64,000 nucleotides of DNA from Thraustochytrium sp. TN22. Taxonomy: Eukaryota > Sar > Bigyra > Thraustochytrida > Thraustochytriidae. The notes beneath the pieces are model-generated. The model was not told the origin of the DNA, ran no database searches, and saw only the letters and a program-made list of their open reading frames with translations. The position numbers and the translations under genes are program-made. Below, one piece after another: positions 39,343 to 53,200 of the stretch. The DNA is taken from assembly GCA_013306675.1 (NCBI GenBank), contig JABLUY010000087.1:62001-126000 (forward strand), read 5' to 3'. Position 1 is the first letter of the stretch. The number at the start of each line of letters is the position of its first letter.

Positions 39343-42300
39343 ATGAAGAAGAAGGAGGACATCATGGCATGCGAGCCGCTCGTGGAGGTGGACGGCGAGG
39401 CAGAACCGCAGCTCTTGCTGGCGTGCGGGCAAGAAGGCGTACGCCTGCTGGACGCCACCTCGGGCGAGGAGCTGCTCCAGCTCAAGGCGCACAGACCCGA
39501 GGACACTGCCACCGAGCAACAGCAACAGCAAGGGCAGCAACAACAGGCCTCGGAGGCGGTACCCTGGCAGGTGCTGTGCACGTCGCTGCCGGCCACGCGC
39601 GAGTGTTTTGTGGCCTTTGGCGACCGCCTGCTCCTCGTGCCGGTCCCGCGCAGCGGTGAGTCCCCGGTGGGCTTCGTGGCGGCCATGGAGGCCCTGCTGC
39701 GCGCGCCCGGTGGCCTCAGCGACGCGGAAGCCTTTGTAGAGGGCGGCGCCCTGGCCGCGCGCCTCCCGCACGCCAACGCGAAGCAGACGGTCTATCTGGA
39801 GGCCACCGCGGCCATGTACCTGCTCGAGTGCCTCAGCGCGCAAATGCTGACCAACGGCACGCCTATTGCGTATCGCGCGCGCGTGCGCAAATGCCGTCTC
39901 CTGGAGCAGCTGCGGTCCGAGACGGACCGTGTCCAGGCTCAAGTACGCGATGCGGCCCTGCAGGGCTCCACGTGGAGCGCCAAGGCCCGCCAGTGGCATT
40001 CCGTGGTGCGCCTGCAGGTGCCGCAGCTCTCCATGCTCAACATCTGCCGCACGCTGCAGCCGGTGCTGGAGGAGGCCTCCTCCAGTGCGCTGCCCGCGGT
40101 GGTCAGTCTGCTGGAACAGCTGCTCTGCGTCATGCGGCCGCCCACGCACACCGTGTCGGCGTGGATGTCCAAGATGGCTCTGGACGGCCAGGCCGCCTCC
40201 GCGTCGGCTGCCGCGCACCTCGGCATGCACCTCGAGGCGGAGCGACTCGTCAGCCTGTCCATGATGCACGAGGACGACGCGCGTTTGCTCGGCCTGCGCA
40301 GCGACTGCACAGACATCCGCCTCGCGCGCCTCGCGGCGGCCGGCTTCTTCTACGAGCGCGGGCCCAACGACCGCAATGGCTCCTTCGTGCACTTTGAATC
40401 CGGCGTTGCCGTCTCCGTGGCCTCTGCGCTCGCGCGCCGCCTTGCGCTCAGCCCGGCCATGGAGCACGCCTTGCTTGCGCCTTCCTCGCGCTTCGTACGC
40501 CGCAAGGTCACCGCCAACCTCCCCATTGCCGAATCTCTCGGCTTTGCGCAGCGAATAGGCCTCCTGGACGGCTCCCAAGCCCAGACCGCCCCGACCTCTG
40601 GCGCGGCCGGCACGATGCCAGCCTCCGTTGACCCAATCGCCACGCTCAAGGCCTGCGTCTGCCCCAAGACGCCCATTCTGGCCACCGTCACGCGGGCCGG
40701 CCGCATCTTCGTGTGGACCGCGGTGGCTGGCCACGTGAACAAGGCCTTTAGTTTTGACGCCACCGGACCGGTGGAGACCGCGCGCAAGGGCGTCGGCCCG
40801 TCGCCGGCGCTCGCCGACACGCCCGGTCTCACGTCGTTGGACGCCGCTTCGCCCGTCTCGGACCAGGCCGGCGACGGCGACCGCGACGCCCACGGCGACG
40901 GTGCGCCGACGACGACGCACGACGGGCAGGGCGCTCAGGGCGAGGATGGGTTTCCGCGCTTCCAGGCCACCGCCAGCGCGACCGCCGCCGACGCCAAGGT
41001 CTATCTGCCCTCGGAGTATTCCGAGGCACAGCAGATGATCGCGCTCTCTGCCTGGGAAGAGCTCCACAAGCCTGTCATCCGCGACTTATGCATCTTGCCC
41101 AAGCCTCGGCGCATGTCCAAGCGCTACTACCGCAAGGGCAAGTCGCATCAGGGCCGCTCCAGCGCCGCGGAGGGCGCCGCGGAGGGAAGCGGCGCAGGCT
41201 CGTCCTCCTCGTCCAGTCGTGATGACGGCCCTGGCTCGACGCATGCTTCCTCGGTCAAGGTCTCGTCCTCTTCCTCGGCGGGCATGGCCTCGTCCAAGCA
41301 GGTGCAGTGGTGGCAGCCCGGCATCATGGTGGACGTGATCAAGGGTGCCTACGAGGGCTACTCCGGGTACATTGTTGACAGCGCGGGCGTCTCAGCCGCC
41401 GACCCGGACAGTCAGCTGCTGCGCATCTGCCTGGACAACCTAACGGCCGACGTGCGCCTGTCAGACGTGGAGCCAACCAAACCGGATATCGGTGATCCCA
41501 TCATGGTCATCTCCAGCTCTGGTCGCAAGGACGTCGGCAAGCTGGTGTCCACGGACGACGTCAGGGGTTACGTCAAGCTGCGCCGCAAGGACCAGAGCGG
41601 CCTCATGCACGGCCGCGGCACCTATCTCACGCTGCAGCGCCTCATGGAATCTGACGGTAGCAAGCTCGACAAAAGCGCTGTCACGAATCGCAAGTGCCCC
41701 ATGGAGAAGATCTTCAAGCTCTCCCCTCTTGCCGAGAGCGGCCTCGAAGCGCAGGAGAAGGCGGTCCGCAGCGAGGGCGTCGCGGCCGAGTGCATGATCC
41801 TTGCTCTTATGGAGAATTCAAGCACCGTCGAAGCCTCGGGTACCGCTTCGTCGGCGCAGCAGCAGCAGCAGCAGCAGGCAGAGGAGGATCATCAGCAGCT
41901 GCGGGCCTCATCGTCGTCCTCGTCCAAGTACGCACTCGTCCTCTTTCGCCGCGCTAACGGGTGCACGGAACTTGTGCAGGTTCTGCGCCTTGGCATGGCA
42001 GCGAGTCAGGTGCTCTTTGTGCCACGGAACAACCTCGTCTACGTCATGAACGAGAACGTCATCGTCGCCTACCGGCTCACCCCTGATGGCGATAGTGGTG
42101 TCCACAGGCTTGAGAGCAAGATCTCCACGCAGCTGCGGATCCCCACCTCGGTGCGCCCCGTGCAGTTCTCGCTCGTGCATGGGCCGGAGCTCCGCTTCGG
42201 CGCTTTCGCGGACAGCCTCGTGCGCCTCTCAACCATGCCCGACTCAGACATGCTTGGCGCAATGTCCGCACTGCATGAACCCATCGCCACCGCCTACGCT

Positions 42301-43394
42301 GCGCCAGTCGCGTCCTCTGCTTCGTACTCCTCTCCTTCGCCATCGGCTGCATCACCAGCGTCTCCAGCCTCCAAGGCGGACGCCATCGAGGCTTCCGCTC
42401 CAGCGTCACGGACGCCCGGGTCTGTTGGGGATGCCGCGGCCCGCTCCCGTCGAGAAGCGGAGGTCGTAGACGAGGATGATGACGACGACGACGACGACGA
42501 CGATGAGGAGGACGACGACGATGATGAGGAGGACGACGAGGACGACGAGGACGACGATATGAGCTCATCGCACGCGCCCATGGACGTCGAGGTCGCCCAT
42601 GCCGAGGCGGTGTCGTCCGGCAACCTGCTGGCCGGCACGCCGCCACCTGTCGCGCCAGCTTTTGGAAAGGGCGCCGCGGGCATGGGGCTGGAGGTCGCTC
42701 CCAAGTCCTTGGCGGCCATGGCTGAGGCGCCAGACAATGTATTCCGAGGGTCGGGCGCGCCGGCCCACGACGGCCAGCGCTCTACGCCCGCCTACCCGCA
42801 CATCTCCAGCACGTACTGGCTGACTGCGCTGTGCGCCGACGGGACCCTGCTGGCCTTTTCAAGCCACGTCGGCCCGAACGACCCCCTCGCGTGGAGCTTC
42901 GCGCTACCGAAGAGTCAGGTCGGCGCTTGGCGCGCCGACCAGGCCTCGGCGCCCACCTTCTTGCGGTGCGCGCAGGTCACCATGGCGCGCAGCCTCTTCC
43001 TGTGCACCGTCGCATCAGACGGCAGTGTGCTCTGCAGCCGCCTCCCGGCGCTCCCCAAGCTCCAGGGGGACGCGCGCGAGGACCAGCCGGACGAGCTCTG
43101 GAAGCGTCGCGCTCTGCAGGACCTCGATCACGTGCACGAGCAGCTCCAGTGGGAGCACCTGCCCTTTCGCGCCATTCATGCGCAGACCGGGGGCCGTCAG
43201 CGCGTCTTCGCGCTCGGCAGGTCCGGTTCGATGCTGCGTTGGCGGGTCCAGGGCCATCTCGGCGCCAACGGCGTGGAGACTGACGCCGAGGCCGACGACG
43301 ATGACGAAGATGTCCTCCTGGAGGAGACGGCCCGCCTCGGTACTACCATTGCCAACGAAGAACAGTCCAGCAGCGCCCCGCAGCAGCCGCGCCC

Positions 43395-43433
<39 letters not shown>

Positions 43434-46400
43434 GAGGGCCCTGGACCGCCCCTTGCCTGACTGGGAACTCGAGCTACCAGAGCCGGCCGCGGTAAGCCGC
43501 CTTTTCGTCCATGTGGACCTCCAGATGCGTCAGACCACTTCGGCGAGTCCGGCACTTCGCTTCAATGGCGCCCTCGGCGGTTGCGCCCGCGTGGGTCTGC
43601 GACCGCACCTGGTCGAGGAGGCCAGTCGCCGGTTTCTAACGATCGAGGCATGGGTCAAGCCGGAATGGCCTGCCAACACCGCGGCCGAGGGCGCCGCGGG
43701 CGCTGTGACTCTCACCAACTCTCTCGGCGAGGAGGCTGCTCCCGTTGTGCAAAAGAGCACATTTAGTTCGCGCGGCGAGCGGCTGCGGCAGTACGAGCTG
43801 ACGGTCAGCCGCACGGGTCGGGCGGAGTTCCGTGTGTGGAAGGACGACGATGCTGTTTTCACCACTTCCGTGCTCAAGGGCGTCGGCACCTCACAGCCGG
43901 AGCTGCGCTCCGGCGAGTGGCACCATTTGGCCGCCATTGTCGGCCGTAGCGGGCTGGAGCTCTTTGTGGATGGCGATCTGTACGCTGCCAGTGAACTGGC
44001 CCGCGTCTCGATCCGTCCCGACATGGACGCGAACCAGTCTCCGGCCGGCGCCCCCGGGCCGGCCTCGGCCGGTGCGGCCAGCGCTGCGCCCCCCGCTTCG
44101 TCGGCCGACGTCCGCGCGCAGGACGGCTCGCAGGTACCTGCGGCCTCGGCCACGGCCACGGCGGCTGCCAGTGCCTCCGGAGCATCACCCCTTCCCGCCG
44201 CGAGTGTGCAACAGCAGGACGCGTACCGCTATGGCCCGCTCTGCATCGGCGGCGACGGTGCCACCAGGGCCTTTATTGGGTGCCTACGCCATGTGCGGCT
44301 CTGGAATATGGCGCGCACCCAGGAGCAGGTCCGCGACTGGATGCACCACAGTGTCGGCCTTGGTGCGGGTAGCACCGGGCCGCCTGCGGACCAAGGGCCC
44401 TCAGCATCCTCGAGCATCTTTTCCTCGGACCGCAAGGTGGCCCGGGAGGATCTCCGCGTCCAGGTTGACGCGGAGGCTTCCAGTGGCAGCCGTAGCAAGG
44501 TGGAATCCGTCCTTTCTCTCGGGGAGAGCGCCAACCTCATTGGCTCGTGGCCGCTGTGCGACACGAGCTCCCCTGGCACGCTTCCGGTCCACCAAGGCTC
44601 CGTGGACGAGGCCACGGATGCGGTGCTCAACAATCCCGGCGCGGCCACTTGGGTCAACGTGCAGGTGCCGTTGGTCGATTACAAGCCCTCGCTCACGCTC
44701 TCGGCCTCCCTTCTCTCGCTCTTGGGGGAGGAGCAGAAGCTGATCGTGCAGCAGCCACTGGATGGCTGCGAGGTTTCCTTCGACCTTGGCGCCAAAGTCG
44801 GAACGCGCCTCACGGTCCAGCTGTTTCCGTCACCGTCCGAGAAGCTCGCCACCGTCACGGGCGTCTCGTTGAGCGTCAAGGGCCGGCTCGCAACGACCGC
44901 GGCGCGCTACAAGGAGCACCTCCAGGCCATGGACATTTTCGATCCGGTGTGGGTCCCGCTCCCCTCGCTTCACCGTTTCTGGACGTATTGCGCGAGCTCG
45001 GAGTTCACGTCCGCCCTGGTGGAGATCGTCACGGGTCGCAGCGGCGCGGTCTCAACCGGTGCCGCCGCTGCCGGTGGTCTCGCGCCGAACGACGCGGCGG
45101 TCGAGACATCGGGCGACTCGCGCGAGGACGAGCCGGTGTCGGAGCAGCTTCGCTTGAGCGCGCTTCGCATGCTCGAGTACCTACTGCAGAACGGCGTGAC
45201 GCGCTTCCTGGACCACCTTGATCCAGCGACCCTGGAACGCTTCATGGTGGTCAACTTTGTGGAGGCCTCCAATAGCGCGGTGGGCGCCGACGTGGCAGTT
45301 CAGGGAGGGGCTCTGCTCGTACACCTGCTCAACGTGTGCGACAACGAGCAGCTCTTTGCGCTGCGCGGCCTCATCCTGGACCTTGCGCTGCAGGTGCTCG
45401 GCGTTGCGAGCGACCGCGCCCACACCGTGGAGGGCATCGAGCAGCTCGTGGCGCTCGTGGCACGTTGCTGGCCGCTCAAGGGGACGAAGCTCTTTGAGAT
45501 GGCGTACACGAGCGTGCTGGAGCTGCTGTGTAAGATCGGCGACCAGTTGGATGGCTCGCGGTCTGCGCACCACAACATGCTGCGCACCTTTTTCACGAAC
45601 TTCACGCGCCCGCTCAACGAGCCCTTTATCCCGCATGGCGGTGGTCGCGGCCCCCTGCTGACCGGCGAGCTGGCCGAGATCCCGGGCCAGGCCTCGGTGG
45701 AGTCTAGCTCGACCTCCTGGCGTAGCGCGCGGACGCCCAAGTATACCAAGTATTATGAGAACGGACTCGTGGTTGCGAGCAGCAGCGGCAGCGGCGCCAA
45801 GGGCGCCAAGGGTGTGGCCAAGGCGCAGGGCGCGGCCATCGCTGCGGCCGTCAACAACGCGGCCAACGCTGCCAGTTCGCCCATGACAGAAGGCCTGGTG
45901 AGCATCCACTCCAAGACATCAAACGCAACAGTCCAGGTGCTGGACAGCCGCGCAACGGCCGCGCCGGCGCTCGTGGCACAGGCCGTGGGCGGCGGAGCCG
46001 CGCAACAACAGCAGCAACAGCAACAGCAGCAACAGCAGCAACAGCAACAGCAGCAAATGCTGCTTCAAGGGCGGATCGGGTCGCCCAAAGCACGGCAGAC
46101 GGCGGCTGTCCTTGGCAACGCGCGCATTCTGGACGATGCGTTCGAGTCGCCGTCGCTTCAGGTGACCTTCTCGAGTGCGTCGCACTCGAGCAAGGACTAC
46201 TCGCAAACCAAGGATTCGGTCATCGTCCTGGACCTGGGCAACTATTGCGCCATTACGAGCCTCTCGGCAGTGCCCTTTGCAGAGCTGCATGCATCGTCGA
46301 GTGGTATGCTCACGGTGGAGGCGTGGCGCTCACGGCCGCCCATGGCCGGCGAGCGCTCGCTCATCAAGGCGCATGGTGTCGAGGTGGAGCTCTACGCCTT

Positions 46401-47181
46401 TAGCGGCAGTTTCACCTACGACAGGGAAGGCACCATCGGCGTGCGCAGCCACTTCCCCACCGTGGTGCCGCGCAACGTGATGCTGTACTCGGGCAAGTGG
46501 TACTATGAGGTACAGCTCATCAAGACGAGCGACGGCGTGGCGCAGATCGGCTGGGCGGACGCTGCCTTCCAGGGAAGCGACGACGACGCCACCGGCACGG
46601 GCGACGACGAACATTCGTGGGCATACGATGGGCAGCGACAGAAGAAGTGGAACAACGGTTGCCACAGCTGGGGTGAGCGCTGGAACGACGGCTACATTGT
46701 CGGCTGCGCCGCTGACATTGATGGCCGCACGCTCAGCTTCTCGCTGAATGGCAAGTGGGACCGGCCCATGGGCATCGCTTTCAAGAACATCAACATCACC
46801 GGCGGCCTCTTTCCTGCGATCACCGGGGAGCGCAACTTCCGCTGCCAGGTCAACTTCGGTCAGAAGCCCTTTGCGCATTCGCCTCCGGACGGCGACGGCG
46901 GCTACCGCCCGGTGTTCGACTGGATCCGGCAGAACCGCCACATTGTGGAGTCCACTGGCATGGGTAAGCCCGTCACGCCGGCGGAGACCTTTGCGAGCCA
47001 CAAGGTAAGCCCTATCGTGGACCTCACCGGGCTCGCGCACGCCTCCATGCATGGTGACCTCTACGCGCATACACAGAGCGCCCCGCTTCTCTCCGTGGGT
47101 CGCTTCCCTGGTGCCGGACCTGGCATTGGCCTTCCGCACGGCGCTCTGGCAGCCCTCACAGTGGCAGGCCAGTCCAGCAGT

Positions 47182-47228
<47 letters not shown>

Positions 47229-50200
47229 TGGAAGCAGTGGCCACGGCAGTAGCAGCACCTCGAGCTCCAGTTCGAGTGCCTCAGACCGGCCCCGCACGAA
47301 CACAACGCTCGTTCGCTGCGCGCTGCGCGCCGGCCAAGCGCGTCAGACCGACATCAAGGACACGCGCTTCGTGGGCTACTGCGAGGCACGCTACCTGCGC
47401 ATCACCTTCTCGCCGCACCGTATGGAGTCAACGTTGCCGTCTCGCGTGCTCTACAGCACGGCCCAGCTGACCACGGATGGCCTGGACGCAACGGGCCGAT
47501 CGGCGGGCGGCGGTGCGGCGGCTTCGGGCGACCTGGGCGCGAACGCAGGGGCAGGCGACCCGTCATATCCGCCGCCGCTGGCGCATCAGGGCGGCCAGGC
47601 GTCCGAGGCGAAGTGGGTCGCCCCTTCAAGCCTGATTGCGGCCGGCACCGCGAGCCCGGGCGCCGCGACGACGGCCTTGGACATGGAGGAGGAGGAGGAG
47701 GAGGAAGCGGAGGACGACTCGGAAGCCGAGGTGGACGAGGATGAGGAGGAGGATGAGGAGGAGGATGTCGACGAGGATGAGGAGGACGAGGACGAGGACG
47801 TGGAAGCCGGCTACATGGAGGGCGGCGGGAGCCACTTGGCGCAGACGTATGCGCCATCCTCTACGTCGTCCGTCTCGGCCGTTGGTTCGACAAAGCACGC
47901 CTCGGGGGGAGGAACATCGAAGGCACCGAGCACGCTGGCCGCCAAGCTGCGCGCCAACAGGCTGTCCATGTCCTCGGAGGAGTCGCAGCATCTCGCAGAT
48001 CTCGCGGACCTCGCTGCGCTCCGGTCGGGTGCCTCCAACGACGGCGAGGAGGACCTGACGAGTGAGGAGATGCACGCGGCGCGTCTCGAGTCGAACGCGA
48101 TCGGTGCTGGGGCCAGTCTCGCCACAGCCAGGAAGCTGGCTGTGGAGGCGGGCGCCAAGTCGGCCACGACAAGCTCGCGCGGCGCCGCGAGCGCCGAGGA
48201 CGCGCACACAGACCCTGCGGTCGCTTCGGGCGACCACTCGGACCAGTCCGCCACGGCCTCATGGCTCGAGTCGTTTGCTGCTTCCGGCACGGGCGCTGAT
48301 CAGGAGCCGTACTCGCAGTTCCTGGCGTATATGGGCGATGCAGGCTCGGGGTCCGGTGGGAGTGGCAATGCCGGGTCGATGAGCTCCTGGTCGCTGCAGC
48401 CCAAGGCGGCAGCCTCGCTGCGCAGAAAGTCGCGAGCCAGCTTGGACCTCAAGGTGAGCGGCGAGCAGCTGCTCATCATGGAGAAGGCGAAAAAGCGTTT
48501 TGGCACCTCGCACGGCACGAGCGGCTTGTTCATTCAGTCGTCGACCAGCCATGTACCAGGTTCTTCGTATCCCGCAACGGTGACCGTCGGCATTAACAAC
48601 AGTAGCAACAACAACAACAATAGCAGCAGCAGCAGCAGCAGCAGCAAGCGAAGGGGCCGCACGAGCTGCGCGGATACCAAGGTGTCGGTGAGGCTCTACG
48701 TCGAGGGTATCCGCGACTGCGTGCCCCTCGCACGCGCGCTACCGGAGAAGCTGCGCTCCACGCACCTCGTGGAGCACAAGTCAGCCGCGGAGTCTCGTTG
48801 CGTAGCGACAGCTGCCAGCGTGGAACGCGCGCGGCGCACGCTGGAACTCGCGCTGGAGCGCTTCAGCGGGAGCATCGGCACCGCGACCGGGGGTGTGTGG
48901 GACGGCATCGATACGAGCCGCATGTCGTGGACGGAGGCTCTGCTGGAGCTGGGGGAGGAGCATCCTCTGTACAATGCAGTGGCCGCGGTCCGCGCGGCGC
49001 TGGTGGACGGCGTCCTCGCGGCCCTGGGCGAGGCTGAGGTCTGCCGCGAGCGCCTGGACTACTTGCACAGCGTGGTCGCCTCGGTGGCGAGCGCGGAGCG
49101 CAAGGCGCGCCTCGGCGCGGCGCTCATTCGCGAGCTGCGGCCAGCTGGTGCGGTGGGCTCGTCGCCTGCCACGCCGGACGCGGGCAGCCCGTCGTTCCTG
49201 GAGTCTGTGGAGCTGATCCGGCCCGCGCGGCAGCCCACTGTTCGCGTGAGTCGCTGGTTCAAGATGGTGGACCTGCTCACGAGCCTGCTTGTGCGCAAAT
49301 TCCCGGACGAGCCTGACGAAGACATGCTGTTGGCGCGCGGCGAGCTCACGGAGCGGCGGCGGTTCCTCTCGCTTCCGCTGCTGCACAAGGTGTTCTCGCA
49401 TTTTTGCGTCCACCATACGTGCTCCGCGGAGCAGATTCGGCTCACGGGCAAGTTGGTGCGGCGCGGGCTCCGCGCGTTGAGCGCGTACGATGAGAATGCG
49501 TCGGCGATCTTCGTGTGTGACGTGCTCCGCGAGCACTTCGCCGTGCCAAGCATCTTTTTGGGCATCTCACAAGCCTTCCCGGAGGGCCCGGTTTTTAGCC
49601 TGCTCAAGGCCATCGTGGAGGGCCCCAACGCGACGCTCGCCGTGCAGCACCTGCTGGCGCTCCTGGATTCGGTCGGCGCGCAGGACGTGGCCAGCGTGCT
49701 GGACAACTTCCCGCTGGTGAGCTGGTCGATGGTGCTGCTTTCGCACGCGCTCGAGTCCAAGGCGAGGGCGGCCGCGGAGCGCGCCGTGCTACCCGCGGCG
49801 GCGCCCGGTGGTACCAAGGCCGTGCATCCGAACACGGTTTGCGCGGTCTGCGGCGCCTCGCCCATTTTGGGACCGCGCTTCCACTCGGTCAGCCTGAGTG
49901 ACTACGACCTCTGCGAGCTGTGTGAGGGGGCGGAGCGCTACCCGGACGAGACGCATGTCTTCCTCAAGATCTCGCGCCCGCTTCCACTCCCCTCGGCTGC
50001 GGACCAGCCAAGTCGGCTCCCGATTGGTCCGCTGCTGCCCGGGCTGCGCACCATGCTGCCCGCGGAGGTGGATGCGCACCGGCAGGCGCTGGAGCAGAGC
50101 CGCGCCGCCGCCGCTGCGGCATCGACGGCCGCCGCGGCACTCGTGGACGCCGCGGCCGAGGCTTCCGAGGCTGACGCCTCTTCCGCCGCGGGCGAGGCCA

Positions 50201-53200
50201 AAGCCTCTGCTCTCATGTCGGCGAGCGGGACCAAGCCCGGCGCCAAGGTCGCGGCGTCTGCGGTGGCCGCGCTTGCTGCCAAGGACGAGAAGGTGGGCGC
50301 AGGAAGCGCCAAGGCAACCGGAGGGGGCGGCAAGATGTTGGCGAACGGGGCCGGTGCGGCCGGAAGCAGCGCCTCAAAGGCGCTAGGCGACGGCGAGTCA
50401 GACTCGGGCCTCTCAGACACGGCCGATGCCAAGAACGAGAACGGTGTCGGTGATTTGACTGCCATGGTTGGCGCGGTGCACGAGGACGTGGCGTGCGATG
50501 GTTGTGGCATGAAGCCCATCGTGGGCGTCCGCTTCAAGTGCGTGAACTGCGACGAGTTCGACCTGTGCGCCAAGTGCGAGGCCGACCACCAGGCGCGCAG
50601 GGCGCACTTTGCCATGCATGTGTTCGCGAAGCTGCGCGCGCCGCTGGCGGAGGAGATGGAGAAGACGTCCGAGGCGCTCATCCCGAACCAAGCGCTCGTG
50701 CCAACGCTCCTACACCCATCTGTATATCACAAGGTGCGGCGCGCGGAGCAGGAGCTGGACTCGCTGAGTGGCAGCGGCGCGCGTGTTGGCGAAGGAGGAA
50801 GCGGCTTGGCTTGGCTTGAGGCGGATGCCTCCGCGGTGCCGGCCAGCAGCGGGCCGGGCAAGTCCGTTGCGCGGTTCATGTCGCTGTCGCTGGACGGCGA
50901 GGACCCAAGCCTGGTCAAGCTTGCCCGCCGCCGCACCCACATTCTCAACACATCGGGCCGCTTCGGCAAGCCGTCCGTGCTGAACCCCTTCCATGCGGCC
51001 TTCTTGGCGGTGGAGTCCAGCGTGCTGGATTCGCCGCCGTCCCGCCGCGTGCGGGGAGCGCGGCCCTTCGCCGCGGCGGGCGTTGGGACCGACGGCGACG
51101 TGGCTGGTCTGCTGGCGGACGACGATGACCAGACCGACGATGGCCAGGGCCAGGGCGAGGACGGCCTGGCGCCGGTCTCGCCGCAGCCAGACGCGCGCGC
51201 CTTTGACATTGTCCTTGGGCTCCTCACATCGCCCGCACTCCTCACTCCGCTGCAGCTGGAGCTCTTCCTCATCTCGGCCAAGGTGCTGGAGCAGCTTGTG
51301 GCGAATGCCTCAGAGGACAGCCTGCGGTCCGGCCTGCTGGAGAACCGGCTCCTGGACGAGCTGCTGCGTGCCACGGCGAACTTGACGGAGCCCATGGTGC
51401 ATGCGGCCATTCTGCGCGTGGTGGAGGCGCTCTGCGCGCGCGCCAAGGGCGCGGGGGTGCGCGCCACCTTGCGCGAGCAGACGCTGGCCGCGCTGCAGCC
51501 GCCGCCACAGGCCCCGGCGTTTGTCCTGGAGCTCCTTCTCATTGCGCTGGGACCGAGCCCGGACCTGGAAGCCTTCGACCTGGACGTACCTGACGGCCTC
51601 ACTCGCGCCGTTTCCGAGCTGCGCGACAACTCCAAGGCGCTCGCGCTGCGGCGCAACGCATCGGCGCCCAGCGAGAGCGATCTGCTGCCGCCGTCATGGG
51701 CGCTCAATGGCGGGCGTGGCACGTCCTCGTCCAGCCTAGCTGGTGAACCGCTGCGCGCCGTCGATCACGACGCGGCGCCGCTGGAGGACCTCTCTCCCGG
51801 CGCGCTGGCCGGCGCCGACATGCTGCCGGGCGCGAGCAAGCTGGATGCGCGCGGCATTAGCCAGGTGCTGGGCGTCTTCCAGAGCGCACCGCTGCGGTCC
51901 GCGCCGCGCGCGCGCGCCTGGGCCTTCGCCTTCCGCATCCTTCGCAAGTTTTGCGAGCCGGAGGCGATGCTTCTGGGCGAGGGCAAGGCGCGCCTGGACG
52001 CGGCTATTCAGACCGTACTCACGGCTGGCGCTGCCCTGGTCGCGCTTCTGGAGTCCGACATGGTGCTCATGGTCCGCTCGCTGCTGCACTCGAGCCGAGG
52101 CCACGTGCACATCATCTTCCAAAAGGCGCTGCTGAACATGCTGGTGAACGCCTTTTTGGTGGCCAGTCCAGTCAACCCGCGGCTGTACCGCCGACTCGTG
52201 CTGGCGCTGACGGAGTCCTTCAATGAGGACGCCGACCCGGCTGCGGGCCTGGAAGAGGAGCCGCTCGTCAGCCTGCTGCAGGCAGTGTCGACGGCCATTG
52301 GCACGGAGGCGCACGTGTCGACGGAGGCTCTGGCCAAGCCGGACCTCGACTTGCTGAGGGAGGTGCTCGAGCTCGTTTGCGCGCCGCTGCGCAAGGCGGA
52401 TGAACAGAGCGACGCAGCGGCGTACCTGCGCCGCGCTCTGCTGGACGCGCTCACCATGTCGCACGACGGCGCGCCGGCGCCCGTTCACTCTCTTCTCGAG
52501 TGGCTCTCGGACCCGCCGCAGAGCTCGGAGAGCACGCGCGCTGCGCGCCAGCGGCTCAGCGAGACCATCGTGCTGCTTTTGAGCGAGGTGCTCGGTCGCG
52601 AGGACGAGGCGGCCGCGCCGTTGCTGGAGATTTGCGTGTCAGCGCTCCGCGACCCGCACGCGGGCCACCCGGAGCCCGTCGCGGCGGTCATCTACGCGCT
52701 CATTCGCCGCGAGGCGCTTGCCACCTACCTCGTGCTGTCGCGCGCGGCCGTTGAACTCGGCGTGCAGCCATCACAGGAGCTGGCGCACGCGCTGGACCTC
52801 GGGCCAGGCGCAGGCGCCAGCCTCGGCAGTGGCATTCACCTGGGCGACGACGGCGCGGTGGCTGCTCGTACGCGCGCGCGCATCATGGCTACTGTCTCGC
52901 ACTCCATCTGCCAGGCACTCGGAACCCCGCCGGGCCTCATCGGCGCGAAAAAGGCTGCTCTCGGGGCCCTCGGCCCACGTGCACGGCCTGCGACCTCTGG
53001 CCTCCCGGAGTGCCTTATGCGCAAGATGGGCCTCGGCGGAGGGCCACAGGGCTCGGGCCCCATGATGGCAAGTCCCGGCTCGAGCAGCGCGCTCGGCGGG
53101 CCGCTGCCCATCGATCTTGCCCGACTCTGCGTCATCCGTCACACGACGGGTCACCCGAGCGGCGGGACCTCCGTTCCGGCGGCCTCGGCCGAGGCGGTGG

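Noticed and set aside
39151-41067. 638-codon minus-strand open frame at the start of the giant E2
   Set aside because: Antisense shadow with Gly/Arg/His bias; the plus strand is continuous for 7241 codons with known domains.
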